A model generated the notes under the pieces. That model did not search any database and was not told the origin of the DNA. It saw only the letters and a program-made list of their open reading frames with translations. Of a DNA stretch of 64,000 bases, positions 1 through 10,163 are shown piece by piece. Numbering within the stretch: the first letter of the stretch is position 1; the number at the start of each line of letters is the position of its first letter. The stretch is from positions 62,001 to 126,000 of the forward strand of contig NZ_AWSA01000003.1 of the NCBI RefSeq assembly GCF_000576595.1. The letters run 5' to 3'. The stretch comes from Intrasporangium oryzae NRRL B-24470 (GTDB taxonomy: Bacteria; Actinomycetota; Actinomycetes; Actinomycetales; Dermatophilaceae). The position numbers and the translations under genes are program-made.

Positions 1-34
1 CCCCTCCCAGACCCAGCCCCTACACTGCTCGGCC

Positions 35-1987
<1,953 letters not shown>

Positions 1988-2030
1988 CCGTCCGGGGTCG
2001 CGCGGCACCGCGCGCCAGGCACCGACCCGA

Positions 2031-2060
2031 CCCGGCGGCATACGGCCGTATGCCGCCGGG
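2031..2060. terminator. GGCATAC-type hairpin between convergent genes
   Basis: A 30-base perfect palindrome (CCCGGCGGCATACGG mirrored by CCGTATGCCGCCGGG) sits between the stop codons of the permease and acetyltransferase genes. It has no U-tract. Position and symmetry suit a bidirectional terminator. It contains two copies of the GGCATAC heptamer family. Confidence 0.7.
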
Positions 2061-2067
2061 CGGCCTC

Positions 2068-2601
2068 TCAGGAGCGCGCGGCCCAGCGCTCGGGCGTGGT
2101 ACGGAAGACCCGCGACTCGCCCGCGTACCACCGCTCGAGGACACCGAGGTCCTCCATGCCGAGGCGGCGGCAGACCCGCTGGGACGGCTCGTTCGTCGTG
2201 TGGGTGATGGCGTAGAGCTCGGGCAGGCCCGCGTCGAACCCGTGCTGCACGACGGCGGCGGCGGCCTCGGTCGCGTACCCGTGACCCCAGGAGTCGGGGT
2301 GCAGGTGCCAGCCGACCTCGACCTCGCCGGCCTCGCTGTTGGGCAGGACGGACAGCAGGACCGTCCCGGCGACCTGTCCGGTCTCGTTGACCTCGATCGC
2401 CGAGAACCCGAGGGGAGCGCTCTCGTTGCGGACGGCGTAGCGGTCGATCCGCGCGTGCGCCTCCTCGAGGTCCTTCATGAGGACCGGTTCGCCGTCGCCG
2501 AGCCACTGGACGACCTCGACCCGGCTCAGGATGTCGAGGAGCCGCGCCGCCTCGTCGTGCGACCAGGGGCGGATGGTGAGTCGTTCGGTCCGCAGGTGCA
2601 T
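2068..2601 (-). CDS. GNAT family N-acetyltransferase
   Basis: A 177-residue RimJ/RimL-like acetyltransferase, which would transfer acetyl from acetyl-CoA to an amine or protein N-terminus. The opening MHLRTERLTIRPW is typical of the subfamily. A central EVEVGWHLHPDSWGHGYATEA segment forms the acetyl-CoA loop region, with NEPSQRVCRRLGM near the C-terminus as in family members. A reading frame continues upstream, but the ATG at 2601 gives the expected length and lies 99 bases from the divergent alarmone synthetase start. Substrate unknown. Confidence 0.88.
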   Translation of the reverse strand: MHLRTERLTIRPWSHDEAARLLDILSRVEVVQWLGDGEPVLMKDLEEAHARIDRYAVRNESAPLGFSAIEVNETGQVAGTVLLSVLPNSEAGEVEVGWHLHPDSWGHGYATEAAAAVVQHGFDAGLPELYAITHTTNEPSQRVCRRLGMEDLGVLERWYAGESRVFRTTPERWAARS

Positions 2602-2700
2602 GGCGCCACGGTGGCAGCCGGGTGCCTCCCGCGCACCCGAATTCCGGTGGGTCGGGGCCGCGCGCATGTCGGTGACCACCCTGGAGGGCAGGATGGGGCC

Positions 2701-3783
2701 ATGTCGACCCCGCCCCTGCAGCCGCCCGAGCCGATCCGTGCGGCGGTGCGGGCCTACGCCGAGCGGCAGCCCACGCTCAGGGCGTCCACGGCCCTCTTCG
2801 TCGAGCTCATCACCTCGCTCCTCGACGATGCCGGCATCAACTACCTCAGCGTCACCGGCCGGACGAAGTCGGTCGAGTCGTTCGCGGCGAAGGCGGAGCG
2901 GACGCGCGACGGGGAGCTGCTCTACCGCAAACCCCTCGAGGAGATCACCGACCAGATCGGCGTCCGCGTCATCACCTACGTCCACGACGACGTCGCCGCC
3001 GTCGCCGACCTCCTCGCGGAGGAGCTCGCCGTGCTCGACGACCGCGACCTCGGCGAGGAGACCGCGCGCGAGGGCCGGTTCGGCTACGCGAGCCGCCACC
3101 TGCTCGTCGCCGTCGACGCGAGCCGCACCGTGCCGAGCGCCTATGAGTCGCTCCGCCGCCTGAGCGCCTCGGTCCAGGTCCGGACCGTCCTGCAGCACGC
3201 GTGGGCCGAGTTCGAGCACGACATCCGCTACAAGGGCTCGGTCCCGAAGGAGCACGCCCGCGACCTCGACCGGCGGTTCACGCTGGCGGCGGGCCTGCTC
3301 GAGCTCGCCGACCGGGAGTTCTCCGCGATCCGCGACCGGCTCAACGCCGGGGTGCCCGACCGGCCGGTGGCCGGATCAGGGACCGGATCAGGGACCGGAC
3401 CGGTGAGCGGAGCCTCGAGCGGATCCGCGACGGCGACCGAGATCCCGGCCGATCCCCGCCTCGACGCCCAGGAGCTCGCGAAGTTCCTCGCCGCGGCATA
3501 CCCCGACGCCGGGTGGTCGCGCACCGACCACTACACGTGGATCTCCGGGCTCCTCCTCGAGCTCGGGATCACCTCGCTCGACGAGCTGGGCACGATCGTC
3601 GCGCAGGTCGACCCGGGCGAGGTCCTCGCGGCGATGGGCTACAAGTACCCGCCCGGCGCCGTCCGCCGGCTCGACGACACGCTCCTCGCGATCTACGGCG
3701 AGACCTACCTCGGTCTGCACGGGAACCGGCACCGCGAGGCCTCGCTGCAGGCCAGGCTCGAGAAGGTGCGCGGCGCCGCCTGA
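2701..3783 (+). CDS. RelA/SpoT-domain (p)ppGpp synthetase-like protein with extra C-terminal domain
   Basis: A 360-residue cytoplasmic protein whose first ~215 residues are a RelA/SpoT nucleotidyltransferase domain. Visible motifs are RTKSVESF (54-61), ITDQIGVRVI (82-91), GYASRHLLV (128-136) and VQVRTVLQHAWAEFEHDIRYK (158-178), the last matching the synthetase signature. No HD hydrolase domain precedes it, so this is a stand-alone synthetase. A Gly/Ser/Thr linker (about 223-248) leads to a ~105-residue C-terminal domain I cannot name. The ATG at 2701 was chosen because upstream codons do not look like the family. Transfer of pyrophosphate from ATP to GDP/GTP is the family reaction; activity here is inferred. 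Confidence 0.85.
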   Translation: MSTPPLQPPEPIRAAVRAYAERQPTLRASTALFVELITSLLDDAGINYLSVTGRTKSVESFAAKAERTRDGELLYRKPLEEITDQIGVRVITYVHDDVAAVADLLAEELAVLDDRDLGEETAREGRFGYASRHLLVAVDASRTVPSAYESLRRLSASVQVRTVLQHAWAEFEHDIRYKGSVPKEHARDLDRRFTLAAGLLELADREFSAIRDRLNAGVPDRPVAGSGTGSGTGPVSGASSGSATATEIPADPRLDAQELAKFLAAAYPDAGWSRTDHYTWISGLLLELGITSLDELGTIVAQVDPGEVLAAMGYKYPPGAVRRLDDTLLAIYGETYLGLHGNRHREASLQARLEKVRGAA

Positions 3784-3824
3784 CGCTGCCACCCAGGGGC
3801 CCGGACGAATCCGTCCGGACGTCG

Positions 3825-3851
3825 TGTCGATTCCCGGACGGTGAGTTCGTC
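3825..3851 (+). promoter_or_regulatory. ECF42-type promoter of the first DGPF/sigma operon
   Basis: TGTCGA (3825-3830) is followed after 17 bases by CGTC (3848-3851), or after 15 bases by TTCGT. The DGPF gene start lies about 65 bases downstream. The same TGTCGA-N15-TTCGT arrangement precedes the second DGPF gene in this window. From memory, TGTCGA is the -35 described for ECF42 sigma factors. Confidence 0.65.
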
Positions 3852-3915
3852 AGGATGGTGTGGCGAGGGTCGCCACGGATCGACAACGGATCGACCAGAC
3901 GGCAAGGAGCCGACC

Positions 3916-4308
3916 ATGACCGACACGTACGCCTACCTCATCCACGAGCCCGACTGGGACTCCGACGCCTACCTCGAAGGGGGCGACCCCGCGCTCGTCC
4001 CCTCCGGCCGTGACGCGAACTTCCCCGAGCACAAGGCCTTCCAGGTCGCGGTCGCCGATCTCGGCGCCCGCGTCGTCGGCGGCGCTGCCCTGCACAACAG
4101 CCGGCACGGCGGGACCGTCAAGCCCGGGGCGGGCGAGGGCGCCGTCGAGGACGCCGTCTGGACCGACGGGCCGTTCGCCGACACCTCCGAGGTCATCACC
4201 GGGTTCTACCTCGTCGAGATCGACGACGAGGACACCGCCCGTCGCGTCGCGGCCATGGTCCCGACCCGCGGCCACGTCGAGTGGCGCAAGGTCTTCCCGA
4301 TGCAGTGA
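3916..4308 (+). CDS. YCII/DGPF-family protein
   Basis: A 130-residue soluble protein of the YCII-related (DGPF) family, with the diagnostic TDGPF motif near residue 78 followed by FYLVEIDDEDTARRVAAMVP. No enzymatic reaction is firmly established for the family. Its usual neighbour is an ECF42 sigma factor, and one follows 65 bases downstream here. AAGGAG lies 7 bases before the ATG. The gene is preceded by a TGTCGA-type promoter, so the sigma factor probably activates its own operon. There is a second, more diverged DGPF gene at 19075-19446. Confidence 0.88.
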   Translation: MTDTYAYLIHEPDWDSDAYLEGGDPALVPSGRDANFPEHKAFQVAVADLGARVVGGAALHNSRHGGTVKPGAGEGAVEDAVWTDGPFADTSEVITGFYLVEIDDEDTARRVAAMVPTRGHVEWRKVFPMQ

Positions 4309-4373
4309 CGGTCGCCCGGGTGCCGGCCGCGTGCGGGACCGTCTCGCTGCCCGACGAGCGACACAATGTCCGC

Positions 4374-5666
4374 ATGCGGCCGACCCCGGACGAGTTCGAG
4401 CAGGCGTGGCCACGCATCGTGCGTGCCCTCGCCGCGTTCACCGGCAGTCTCGACGACGCGGAGGAGTTTGCCGCTGAGGCCGTCGCGCGTGCCGCCGCCT
4501 TCCCGGGGCGGATCGACTCCTTCGCCGCCTGGTGCACGTCCGTGGCCAAGCGTGCCTGGATCGACGACGCGCGGCGGCGGAAGGTCGAGGCCCGGCTCGC
4601 CCCCGAGCTCGTCCGGCCCGAGGTCGACCCCACCGCATCGGTCACCGCCATGGCCCCCGACGACCGGGTCGCCGGCGAGGGTCTCGACGACCGCCTCGCC
4701 CTGCTCTTCGTCGCCTGCGACGAGGCCCTCTCCCCCACCTCGCAGATGGTGCTCGCGCTCCGCGTCGTCTGCGGCCTGACCATCCCCGAGATCGCCGCGC
4801 ACCTGGGCCTCCAGGAGCCGGCGACCGCCGCCCGGCTGACCCGCGCGAAGCGGTCTCTCGCCGAGGCCCGTGGCGCGTTCCGGGTGCCCGGCCCCTCGGA
4901 ACGGGCCGAGCGCCTGCCCGTCGTGCTCGCCTGCGTCGCCGGGATGTTCACCGTCGCCCACCGGACCGTGCTCGACCCGGCCGACTCGCTCGCCGACACC
5001 GGCCGCCAGGCGCTGTCGATCGCCGATGCGCTCGTGGCCGCCTACCCCACCGACACCGAGGTGCGAGGCCTCCGAGCCGTGATCCGGCTCGGCCTCGCCC
5101 GGCGTCCCGGCCGCGTCGACGCGACAGGGACGGGTCTCGCCCTCGACGAGGTCGACCGCTCGCGCTGGGACCGGCGGCTCCTCGCAGCGGGACTCGACGA
5201 CGCGACGTTCGCGGCCGCCGGCGACGGCCGGTTCGCCATCGAGGCGGCCATCTCCGGGCTGCACTCGAGCGCCCCGACCTTCGCCGACACCGACTGGGGC
5301 CGCATCGTCCTGCTCTACGGCGCCCTCGAGGAACGCTGGCCGGCGCCGTCGGTCCGCGTCGCCCGTCTCGCCGCGACCGCCCACGCCCTCCTCGCCATCG
5401 CCGCCCGCAGCGCTCGCGTCACCGGGGCGGAGGGCGGTGGCCCCACCGGACCCCAGGCCGAGGCCCTGGCCGCCGTCGAGGACGAGCTGCTCGCGCTGGA
5501 AGCCGGCCCAGCGGCATACGCGAGCCGCGACGCGGCCCTGACCCTCGCGGACGTCGCCTGGCGCACGGGACGGCGGGAGGAGGCCCGGGAGCGCTACACG
5601 GCGCTCGCCGAGGTCATGCGCGCCGAGGAGCTGAGGCGGTTCTGCCTCCGTCGGGCCGCGGGTTGA
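4374..5666 (+). CDS. ECF42-group RNA polymerase sigma factor
   Basis: A 430-residue sigma-70 family factor with regions 2 and 4 in the first ~190 residues (FEQAWPRIVRALAAF, SFAAWCTSVAKRAWIDDARRR, then the helix-turn-helix GLTIPEIAAHLGLQEPATAARL). A long C-terminal half follows in the TPR-like style of ECF42 factors, which have this tail instead of an anti-sigma partner. It includes LALDEVDRSRWDR and AAISGLHSSAPTFADTDWGRIV. The ATG at 4374 gives the normal N-terminus. It lies in the same operon as the upstream DGPF gene. Its stop codon abuts the stop of the convergent DinB-like gene with no spacer. Confidence 0.87.
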   Translation: MRPTPDEFEQAWPRIVRALAAFTGSLDDAEEFAAEAVARAAAFPGRIDSFAAWCTSVAKRAWIDDARRRKVEARLAPELVRPEVDPTASVTAMAPDDRVAGEGLDDRLALLFVACDEALSPTSQMVLALRVVCGLTIPEIAAHLGLQEPATAARLTRAKRSLAEARGAFRVPGPSERAERLPVVLACVAGMFTVAHRTVLDPADSLADTGRQALSIADALVAAYPTDTEVRGLRAVIRLGLARRPGRVDATGTGLALDEVDRSRWDRRLLAAGLDDATFAAAGDGRFAIEAAISGLHSSAPTFADTDWGRIVLLYGALEERWPAPSVRVARLAATAHALLAIAARSARVTGAEGGGPTGPQAEALAAVEDELLALEAGPAAYASRDAALTLADVAWRTGRREEARERYTALAEVMRAEELRRFCLRRAAG

Positions 5667-6206
5667 TCACTCGCCCGTCTGCCCGTCGATGGACTCGCGC
5701 AGGAGGTCGGCGTGCCCGTTGTGCCGGGCGTACTCCTCGATGAGGTGGAGCAGGATCCAGCGGAGGCTGAACTGGCGGCCCTCCTTGCGGCTGCTGACGA
5801 CGGACAGCCGGTCGAGGGCCGCCGGCCCGTCGCTCGCGACGACCTCCTCGATGATCCGGCCCGACTCGGCGACCGTCTCGTCGAAGAGGGTGCGCAGGGA
5901 CTCCGGGGTGTCGTCGACGGCGCTGTGGAAGTCCCAGTCGACGTCGGCGTCCCAGTCGACCGAGGCCCAGGGCTCGGCCTCGGCCCGGCCGAGGAGGATG
6001 ACACCGAGCCAGTTGCTCTCGACGAGCGAGAGGTGCTTGAGCAGGCCGCCCAGGGTCAGGGTGGACGGGGCGAGGGTGCGGTTCAGCTGCTCGGCGTCGA
6101 GGCCGTCGGCCTTGAGGCGGAGCGTGTCGCGGTGGTAGTCGAGGAAGGCGAGGAGCGAAGTCAGCTCGTCGGCGGCGAGGGGCGGATCGGTGCGGTTGAT
6201 GGCCAT
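5667..6206 (-). CDS. DinB/DUF664-family putative thiol-dependent transferase
   Basis: A 179-residue four-helix-bundle protein. It has the family pattern of spaced histidines: GLLKHLSLVESNW in the middle and LHLIEEYARHNGHADLLRE near the C-terminus, which would form a metal site. Actinobacterial members often act as mycothiol-dependent transferases; that role is family knowledge and not shown here. The ATG at 6206 gives the standard start. The gene converges on the ECF42 sigma gene with touching stop codons, leaving no room for a separate terminator. Confidence 0.83.
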   Translation of the reverse strand: MAINRTDPPLAADELTSLLAFLDYHRDTLRLKADGLDAEQLNRTLAPSTLTLGGLLKHLSLVESNWLGVILLGRAEAEPWASVDWDADVDWDFHSAVDDTPESLRTLFDETVAESGRIIEEVVASDGPAALDRLSVVSSRKEGRQFSLRWILLHLIEEYARHNGHADLLRESIDGQTGE

Positions 6207-6320
6207 CCGGCCACCGTAGTGACGACGTCGACGTGCCGGCGACCGCAATTCGGGCGCCCACGTGTCCCACGACGCGGAAACGGATGTGACGCCCCGAGGG
6301 CGGGGACGCACACTGGTCTC

Positions 6321-6947
6321 GTGCCGACATCGAGCCAATGGGTCGCGTTCCTCGTCGCGTCGATCCTCTTCATCCAGGTCCCTGGCCCCAGCCTGCTCTT
6401 CACCATCGGGCGCGCGCTGACGGTGGGGCGCCGCGAGGCGCTGCTCTCCGTCGTCGGCAACGGCCTCGGCCTCGTGACGCAGGTCCTCCTCGTCGCCGTC
6501 GGGCTCGGCGCCGTCGTCGCCGCGAGCGCGACCGCCTACACCGTCGTCAAGGCGGTCGGTGCCACCTACGTCATCTGGCTCGGCATCCAGGCGATCCGCC
6601 ACCGGTCCGAGGCACGTACGGCCCTCGAGGCGAAGGTCCCCGGCCGGCGCGGGCACGCCCTGCGCATCGGGTTCGTCGTCGGCGTGACCAACCCGAAGAC
6701 GATCATCTTCTTCCTCGCCTTCCTCCCGCAGTTCGCCAACGCGGGCGCCGGGCACCTCGGCCTGCAGATGGCCGTGCTCGGCCTCGTCTTCGGCGCCATG
6801 GCGATCTGCTCCGACAGCGTCTGGGCCGTGGCGGCGGCCAAGGCGCGTGAGTGGTTCGCCCGCAAGCCCAAGCGTCTCGACCGGCTGGGCGTTGCCGGCG
6901 GGACGATGATGGTCGGGCTCGGCACCTTCATGCTCGCCCGGGAGTAA
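6321..6947 (+). CDS. LysE/RhtB-family amino-acid exporter
   Basis: A 208-residue membrane protein with about six hydrophobic segments. The LysE signature is present: FIQVPGPSLLFTIGRALTVGRREA near the N-terminus and GVTNPKTIIFFLAFLPQF at about 123-140. Family members export lysine, threonine, homoserine or similar amino acids; the substrate is not predictable. The GTG at 6321 fits the normal N-terminus. It converges on an SGNH hydrolase gene across an inverted repeat at 6977-7020. Confidence 0.9.
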   Translation: MPTSSQWVAFLVASILFIQVPGPSLLFTIGRALTVGRREALLSVVGNGLGLVTQVLLVAVGLGAVVAASATAYTVVKAVGATYVIWLGIQAIRHRSEARTALEAKVPGRRGHALRIGFVVGVTNPKTIIFFLAFLPQFANAGAGHLGLQMAVLGLVFGAMAICSDSVWAVAAAKAREWFARKPKRLDRLGVAGGTMMVGLGTFMLARE

Positions 6948-6976
6948 CCCCCCGGCGCCCCCCTTCCCACCCCCGG

Positions 6977-7020
6977 TTCGATGTATCCGCGCGTGCTATA
7001 GGTCGCGGGGATACATCGAA
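6977..7020. repeat. Inverted repeat with TCGATGTATCC arms
   Basis: Arms TTCGATGTATCC (6977-6988) and GGATACATCGAA (7009-7020) flank a 20-base loop in the convergent gap between the LysE and SGNH genes. The same 11-base core forms the arms of the hairpin at 27150-27199. It is likely a terminator; the sequence sharing is unusual. Confidence 0.6.
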
Positions 7021-7034
7021 CGGGGGGTTGCCTC

Positions 7035-8024
7035 TCAGCCCTGGGTCCGGGTCGCCGCCATCAGCTCCTTGACGATGACCGCGACACCAGCCGCGTTCGG
7101 GTGGTCGCCGTCGCCGGCGAGCAGCCCGGTCGGGTCGCCGTCGTTCTTGAAGGGCGGCACGAGGTGGACGCACGTGGCGGCGTTCGAGGCGGCCGCATCG
7201 CAGATGGCACGGTTGACGACCGAGGTCAGCCGCTCGCTCCACCGGAGCCCGCTCTCACCGACAGTGGCCCGGGCCACATCACCGTCCGTGAAGACGTTCC
7301 AGTAGTCCGTGACGAGGACCGCCGTCGGCTGGTCGTTCCGCAGGGAGCGGACGGTCGCGAGAACCCCGGCCAGCTGCCTCCCGATCGCCGCGACCGTGGG
7401 CGCGTAGCACGCCTGCTCGCACCCTTGGGCCATCCACGTGTCGCGCTGAGGGACCACGTCGTTGGCGCCGATCGTCACGAGGACGACGTCCGCCTTGGCG
7501 ACGGCGGCCCGGGTGTCTGCGTCGTGGGCGAGGTGGTCGGCGAGGTCGGTCGTCATGTCGCCGGGTACGCCGAGGTTGGTCCCGGTGACCGGTCGGTTCG
7601 TCGCGTCAGCCAGCGCGTCGGCATACTCCGCGACGATGCCGCGGCAGTCGCAGTTGGCCCCGGACATGACGGAGTCGCCGAGGCCGACGACCTGCAGCGG
7701 ACCGCTTCCGCCCGGGACGACCTGGGCGTCGAGTGCTCCCGTGCCGGTCGTCGTCGGCGTGGTCGGCGTGGTCGGGCTCGTCGGCGACGGGCTTTCGGGC
7801 GTTGTGCTCGTCGACCGTGACGTCGGCGGCGCGGGCGACGGGGTCGACCACGTCACGGACGCGCTGTGGGCTCCCAGGGAACGGTCGGCCATGGCGACGA
7901 GCCGGGCGGGCACCCCGAAGGCGACGGCCGCCGCCAGGGTCGCGACGACCATGGTGACGACCGCCGCGACGAGCGCGAGGTCGATCGCCGGGCGGCGTCG
8001 ACGCCCGTTCCGCTGCAGAGCCAT
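7035..8024 (-). CDS. Secreted or anchored SGNH/GDSL hydrolase
   Basis: A 329-residue protein with an Arg-rich N-terminus, one transmembrane segment at about 15-36 and a Pro/Thr/Ser-rich spacer at about 58-96. An extracytoplasmic SGNH esterase/lipase domain follows. Block I is GLGDSVMSG (Ser about 118), block III is GAND at about 185, and block V is DGDHPN near 307, giving the Ser and Asp-His catalytic residues. Paired cysteines (CDC, CEQAC, CD/TC) suggest disulfides outside the cell. The substrate, perhaps an acyl ester of cell-wall polymer or lipid, is unknown. Convergent with the LysE exporter. Confidence 0.85.
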   Translation of the reverse strand: MALQRNGRRRRPAIDLALVAAVVTMVVATLAAAVAFGVPARLVAMADRSLGAHSASVTWSTPSPAPPTSRSTSTTPESPSPTSPTTPTTPTTTGTGALDAQVVPGGSGPLQVVGLGDSVMSGANCDCRGIVAEYADALADATNRPVTGTNLGVPGDMTTDLADHLAHDADTRAAVAKADVVLVTIGANDVVPQRDTWMAQGCEQACYAPTVAAIGRQLAGVLATVRSLRNDQPTAVLVTDYWNVFTDGDVARATVGESGLRWSERLTSVVNRAICDAAASNAATCVHLVPPFKNDGDPTGLLAGDGDHPNAAGVAVIVKELMAATRTQG

Positions 8025-8143
8025 CGCTCGACGCTATGGCCGCTCGCTCCGCTCCCGCTGGCCGCCTGCTGTGAATCCGCTACGGATGCTCCCTGAGGCA
8101 GCCCGGTCCCGCTCCGGGAGAGCCGCACCGTCCGGCCGGCACC

Positions 8144-8610
8144 TCAGGGGTGCACGGGGCGCACGGGGTAGTCCAGCGCAGCGAGCAGCTGGGGGTGCAG
8201 GCGGGCGTTGGAGTAGAGGCCGCCGCCCCGGTCGGTGGCGTGCCCACCGGTGCGGTCGGTGAAGCGGCCGCCCGCCTCCTCGACGAGGAGGACCCACGGC
8301 GCGTGGTCCCACGCGAAGTAGCGCTCGGCCAAGAAGCCGTCGATCTCGCCACGGACGAGCTCGACGAGCGGCATGGGGCTCCGTGGCGGGCGAGCCGCCG
8401 CGTGCGGGAGCCGGTCCCGGGACTCGTCATCGACCCCGTCGAGCAGCGCGCCCTCGAGGGTCGCCGTCGCGCTGACCGTGAGCCGTCGCGTCGTGCTCTC
8501 CTCGCGCGGCCAGGACGACTCGAAGGACCCACCGCCGCGGGTGGCCCGGCGAGCTCGGCCGCACGGTCCGACGTCTCGAACGCGAGCCGGAGATCGTGAT
8601 CGATGTCCAC
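8144..8610 (-). pseudogene. Decayed inositol-monophosphatase-family gene
   Basis: A GTG at 8610 opens a family-like N-terminus (DIDHDLRLAFETSDRAAELAG). The reading then loses frame, and a different frame carries the C-terminal half: GGGSFESSWPREESTTRRLTVSATATLEGALLDG, FLAERYFAWDHAPWVLLVEEAGGRF and YSNARLHPQLLAAL. The middle of the protein, with the metal-binding GEE and DPxDGT motifs, is missing. The whole locus is about 470 bases against roughly 780 for intact members such as the one at 33078-33869. I read it as a deletion plus frameshift remnant. A sequencing error could explain a frameshift but not the missing core. Confidence 0.7.
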
Positions 8611-8708
8611 GTCGGTGACGCTAACCGCTGGGGGGCGTCCGCGTGACTCTGCCCATTTTCCGGAACGTTCGACTGCATCTTCCTGCGTGCGTTTGGTTGA
8701 CTCGGAGA

Positions 8709-10163
8709 GTGACCCTCCCCCAGGTTGCAGGACACGAAGCCTCCACCGAGCGGGTGCGCGCGCACGAGCGGGCGATCGCCGACGTCGTCGAGGCGTATGC
8801 CGCCCTCCCGTCCGACGCGCCGGTCCGGCTCGCCAAGCGCACGTCCAACCTCTTCCGGCGCCGCGAGGAGGGTCCGGCCACGCGCCTCGACGTCTCGGCC
8901 CTCCACGGGGTCGTCGAGCTCGACGAGGATGCGGCGACGGCCCGGGTCGGGGGCATGACGACCTACGAGGAGCTCGTCGACGCCCTCCTGCCGCGCGGGT
9001 TCGTCCCCCTCGTCGTGCCGCAGCTGCGGACCATCACGATCGGGGGCGCCGTGACCGGCCTCGGCATCGAGGCCGCGTCGTTCCGCAACGGCCTGCCCCA
9101 CGAGTCGGTCCTCGAGATGCGCATCCTCACGGGCACGGGCGAAGTCGTGACCGCCCGCCCCACCGGTGAGCACGCCGATCTCTTCCGGGCCTTCCCCAAT
9201 TCGTACGGCTCGCTCGGCTACGCGCTCGACCTCGTCATCGAGCTCGAGCGGGCCCGGCCGTACGTCGCCCTGCGGCACGTCCGGTTCGACTCGGTGGCCG
9301 ACCTGTCGACCGCCATCGGCCACGTGATGGACGAAGGGACGTGGGAGCGCGAGCGGGTCGACTTCGTCGACGGCGTCGTCTTCGGGGAGCGGGAGGCCTA
9401 CCTCAGCCTCGGCCGCTGGACCGACGACGTCGAGGGGCAACCGCGCCCGAGCGACTACACCGGCGCGCGGATCTTCTACCGCTCGCTCCAGGAGCGGCGT
9501 CACGACGTCCTCACGGCCCACGACTACCTCTGGCGGTGGGACACCGACTGGTTCTGGTGCTCGCGCGCCTTCGGGGCCCAGCACCCCGTGGTCCGGCGGC
9601 TGTGGCCGCGCCGGCTGCTTCGGAGCGACGTCTACTGGAAGATCGTCGCCTTCGAGAACCGGCACGGCGTGATGTCGACCCTCGACGCGTGGCGCGGGCG
9701 ACCCCCGCGCGAGCGGGTCGTCCAGGACGTCGAGATCCCGCTCGGCAACCTCGCGGCGTTCATGACCTGGTTCCTCCGGGAGGTCCCGATCCGGCCGGTG
9801 TGGCTGTGCCCGATCCGCCTGCGCCCCAACGCCGTCGGTTCGCGCGACGGTCTCGACGGCGCGACCACGGACGGTCCGCCGTGGCCGCTCTACCCGATGC
9901 GGCGCGACGAGCGCTACGTCAACGTCGGGTTCTGGTCGACGGTGGCCATTGAGGACGGCCGCGTCGACGGGGACGTCAACCGCGCCGTAGAGGACGAGGT
10001 CACCAGGCTCGGCGGCCACAAGTCGCTCTACTCCGATGCCTACTACGACGCGGAGACCTTCGACTCGCTCTACGGCGGCGCGGCCTACGCGCCGGTCAAG
10101 CGACGCTATGACCCAGATGGGCGGTTCCCGACACTCTACGAGAAGGCGGTGAAGGCGCGATGA
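8709..10163 (+). CDS. tmsA: FAD-binding oxidoreductase of 10-methyl fatty acid synthesis (TmsA/BfaA-like)
   Basis: A 484-residue flavoprotein with the DHCR24-like arrangement of an N-terminal FAD-binding domain. LAKRTSNLFRRR and VGGMTTYEELVDALLPRGFVPLVVPQLRTITIGGAVTGLGIE hold the glycine-rich nucleotide loop. In actinobacteria this partner reduces the 10-methylene intermediate made by the adjacent methyltransferase to a 10-methyl (tuberculostearic-type) lipid chain. The GTG at 8709 was chosen to match the family N-terminus; it has no good ribosome site and may be leaderless. Its stop overlaps the methyltransferase start as ATGA, so the pair is translationally coupled. Confidence 0.82.
   Translation: MTLPQVAGHEASTERVRAHERAIADVVEAYAALPSDAPVRLAKRTSNLFRRREEGPATRLDVSALHGVVELDEDAATARVGGMTTYEELVDALLPRGFVPLVVPQLRTITIGGAVTGLGIEAASFRNGLPHESVLEMRILTGTGEVVTARPTGEHADLFRAFPNSYGSLGYALDLVIELERARPYVALRHVRFDSVADLSTAIGHVMDEGTWERERVDFVDGVVFGEREAYLSLGRWTDDVEGQPRPSDYTGARIFYRSLQERRHDVLTAHDYLWRWDTDWFWCSRAFGAQHPVVRRLWPRRLLRSDVYWKIVAFENRHGVMSTLDAWRGRPPRERVVQDVEIPLGNLAAFMTWFLREVPIRPVWLCPIRLRPNAVGSRDGLDGATTDGPPWPLYPMRRDERYVNVGFWSTVAIEDGRVDGDVNRAVEDEVTRLGGHKSLYSDAYYDAETFDSLYGGAAYAPVKRRYDPDGRFPTLYEKAVKAR

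Noticed and set aside
3700-3930. tRNA or small RNA gene near the first DGPF operon because of compact inverted repeats (CCGGACGAATCCGTCCGG)
   Set aside because: The fold is a short simple hairpin in the promoter region; no cloverleaf or anticodon arm is present.
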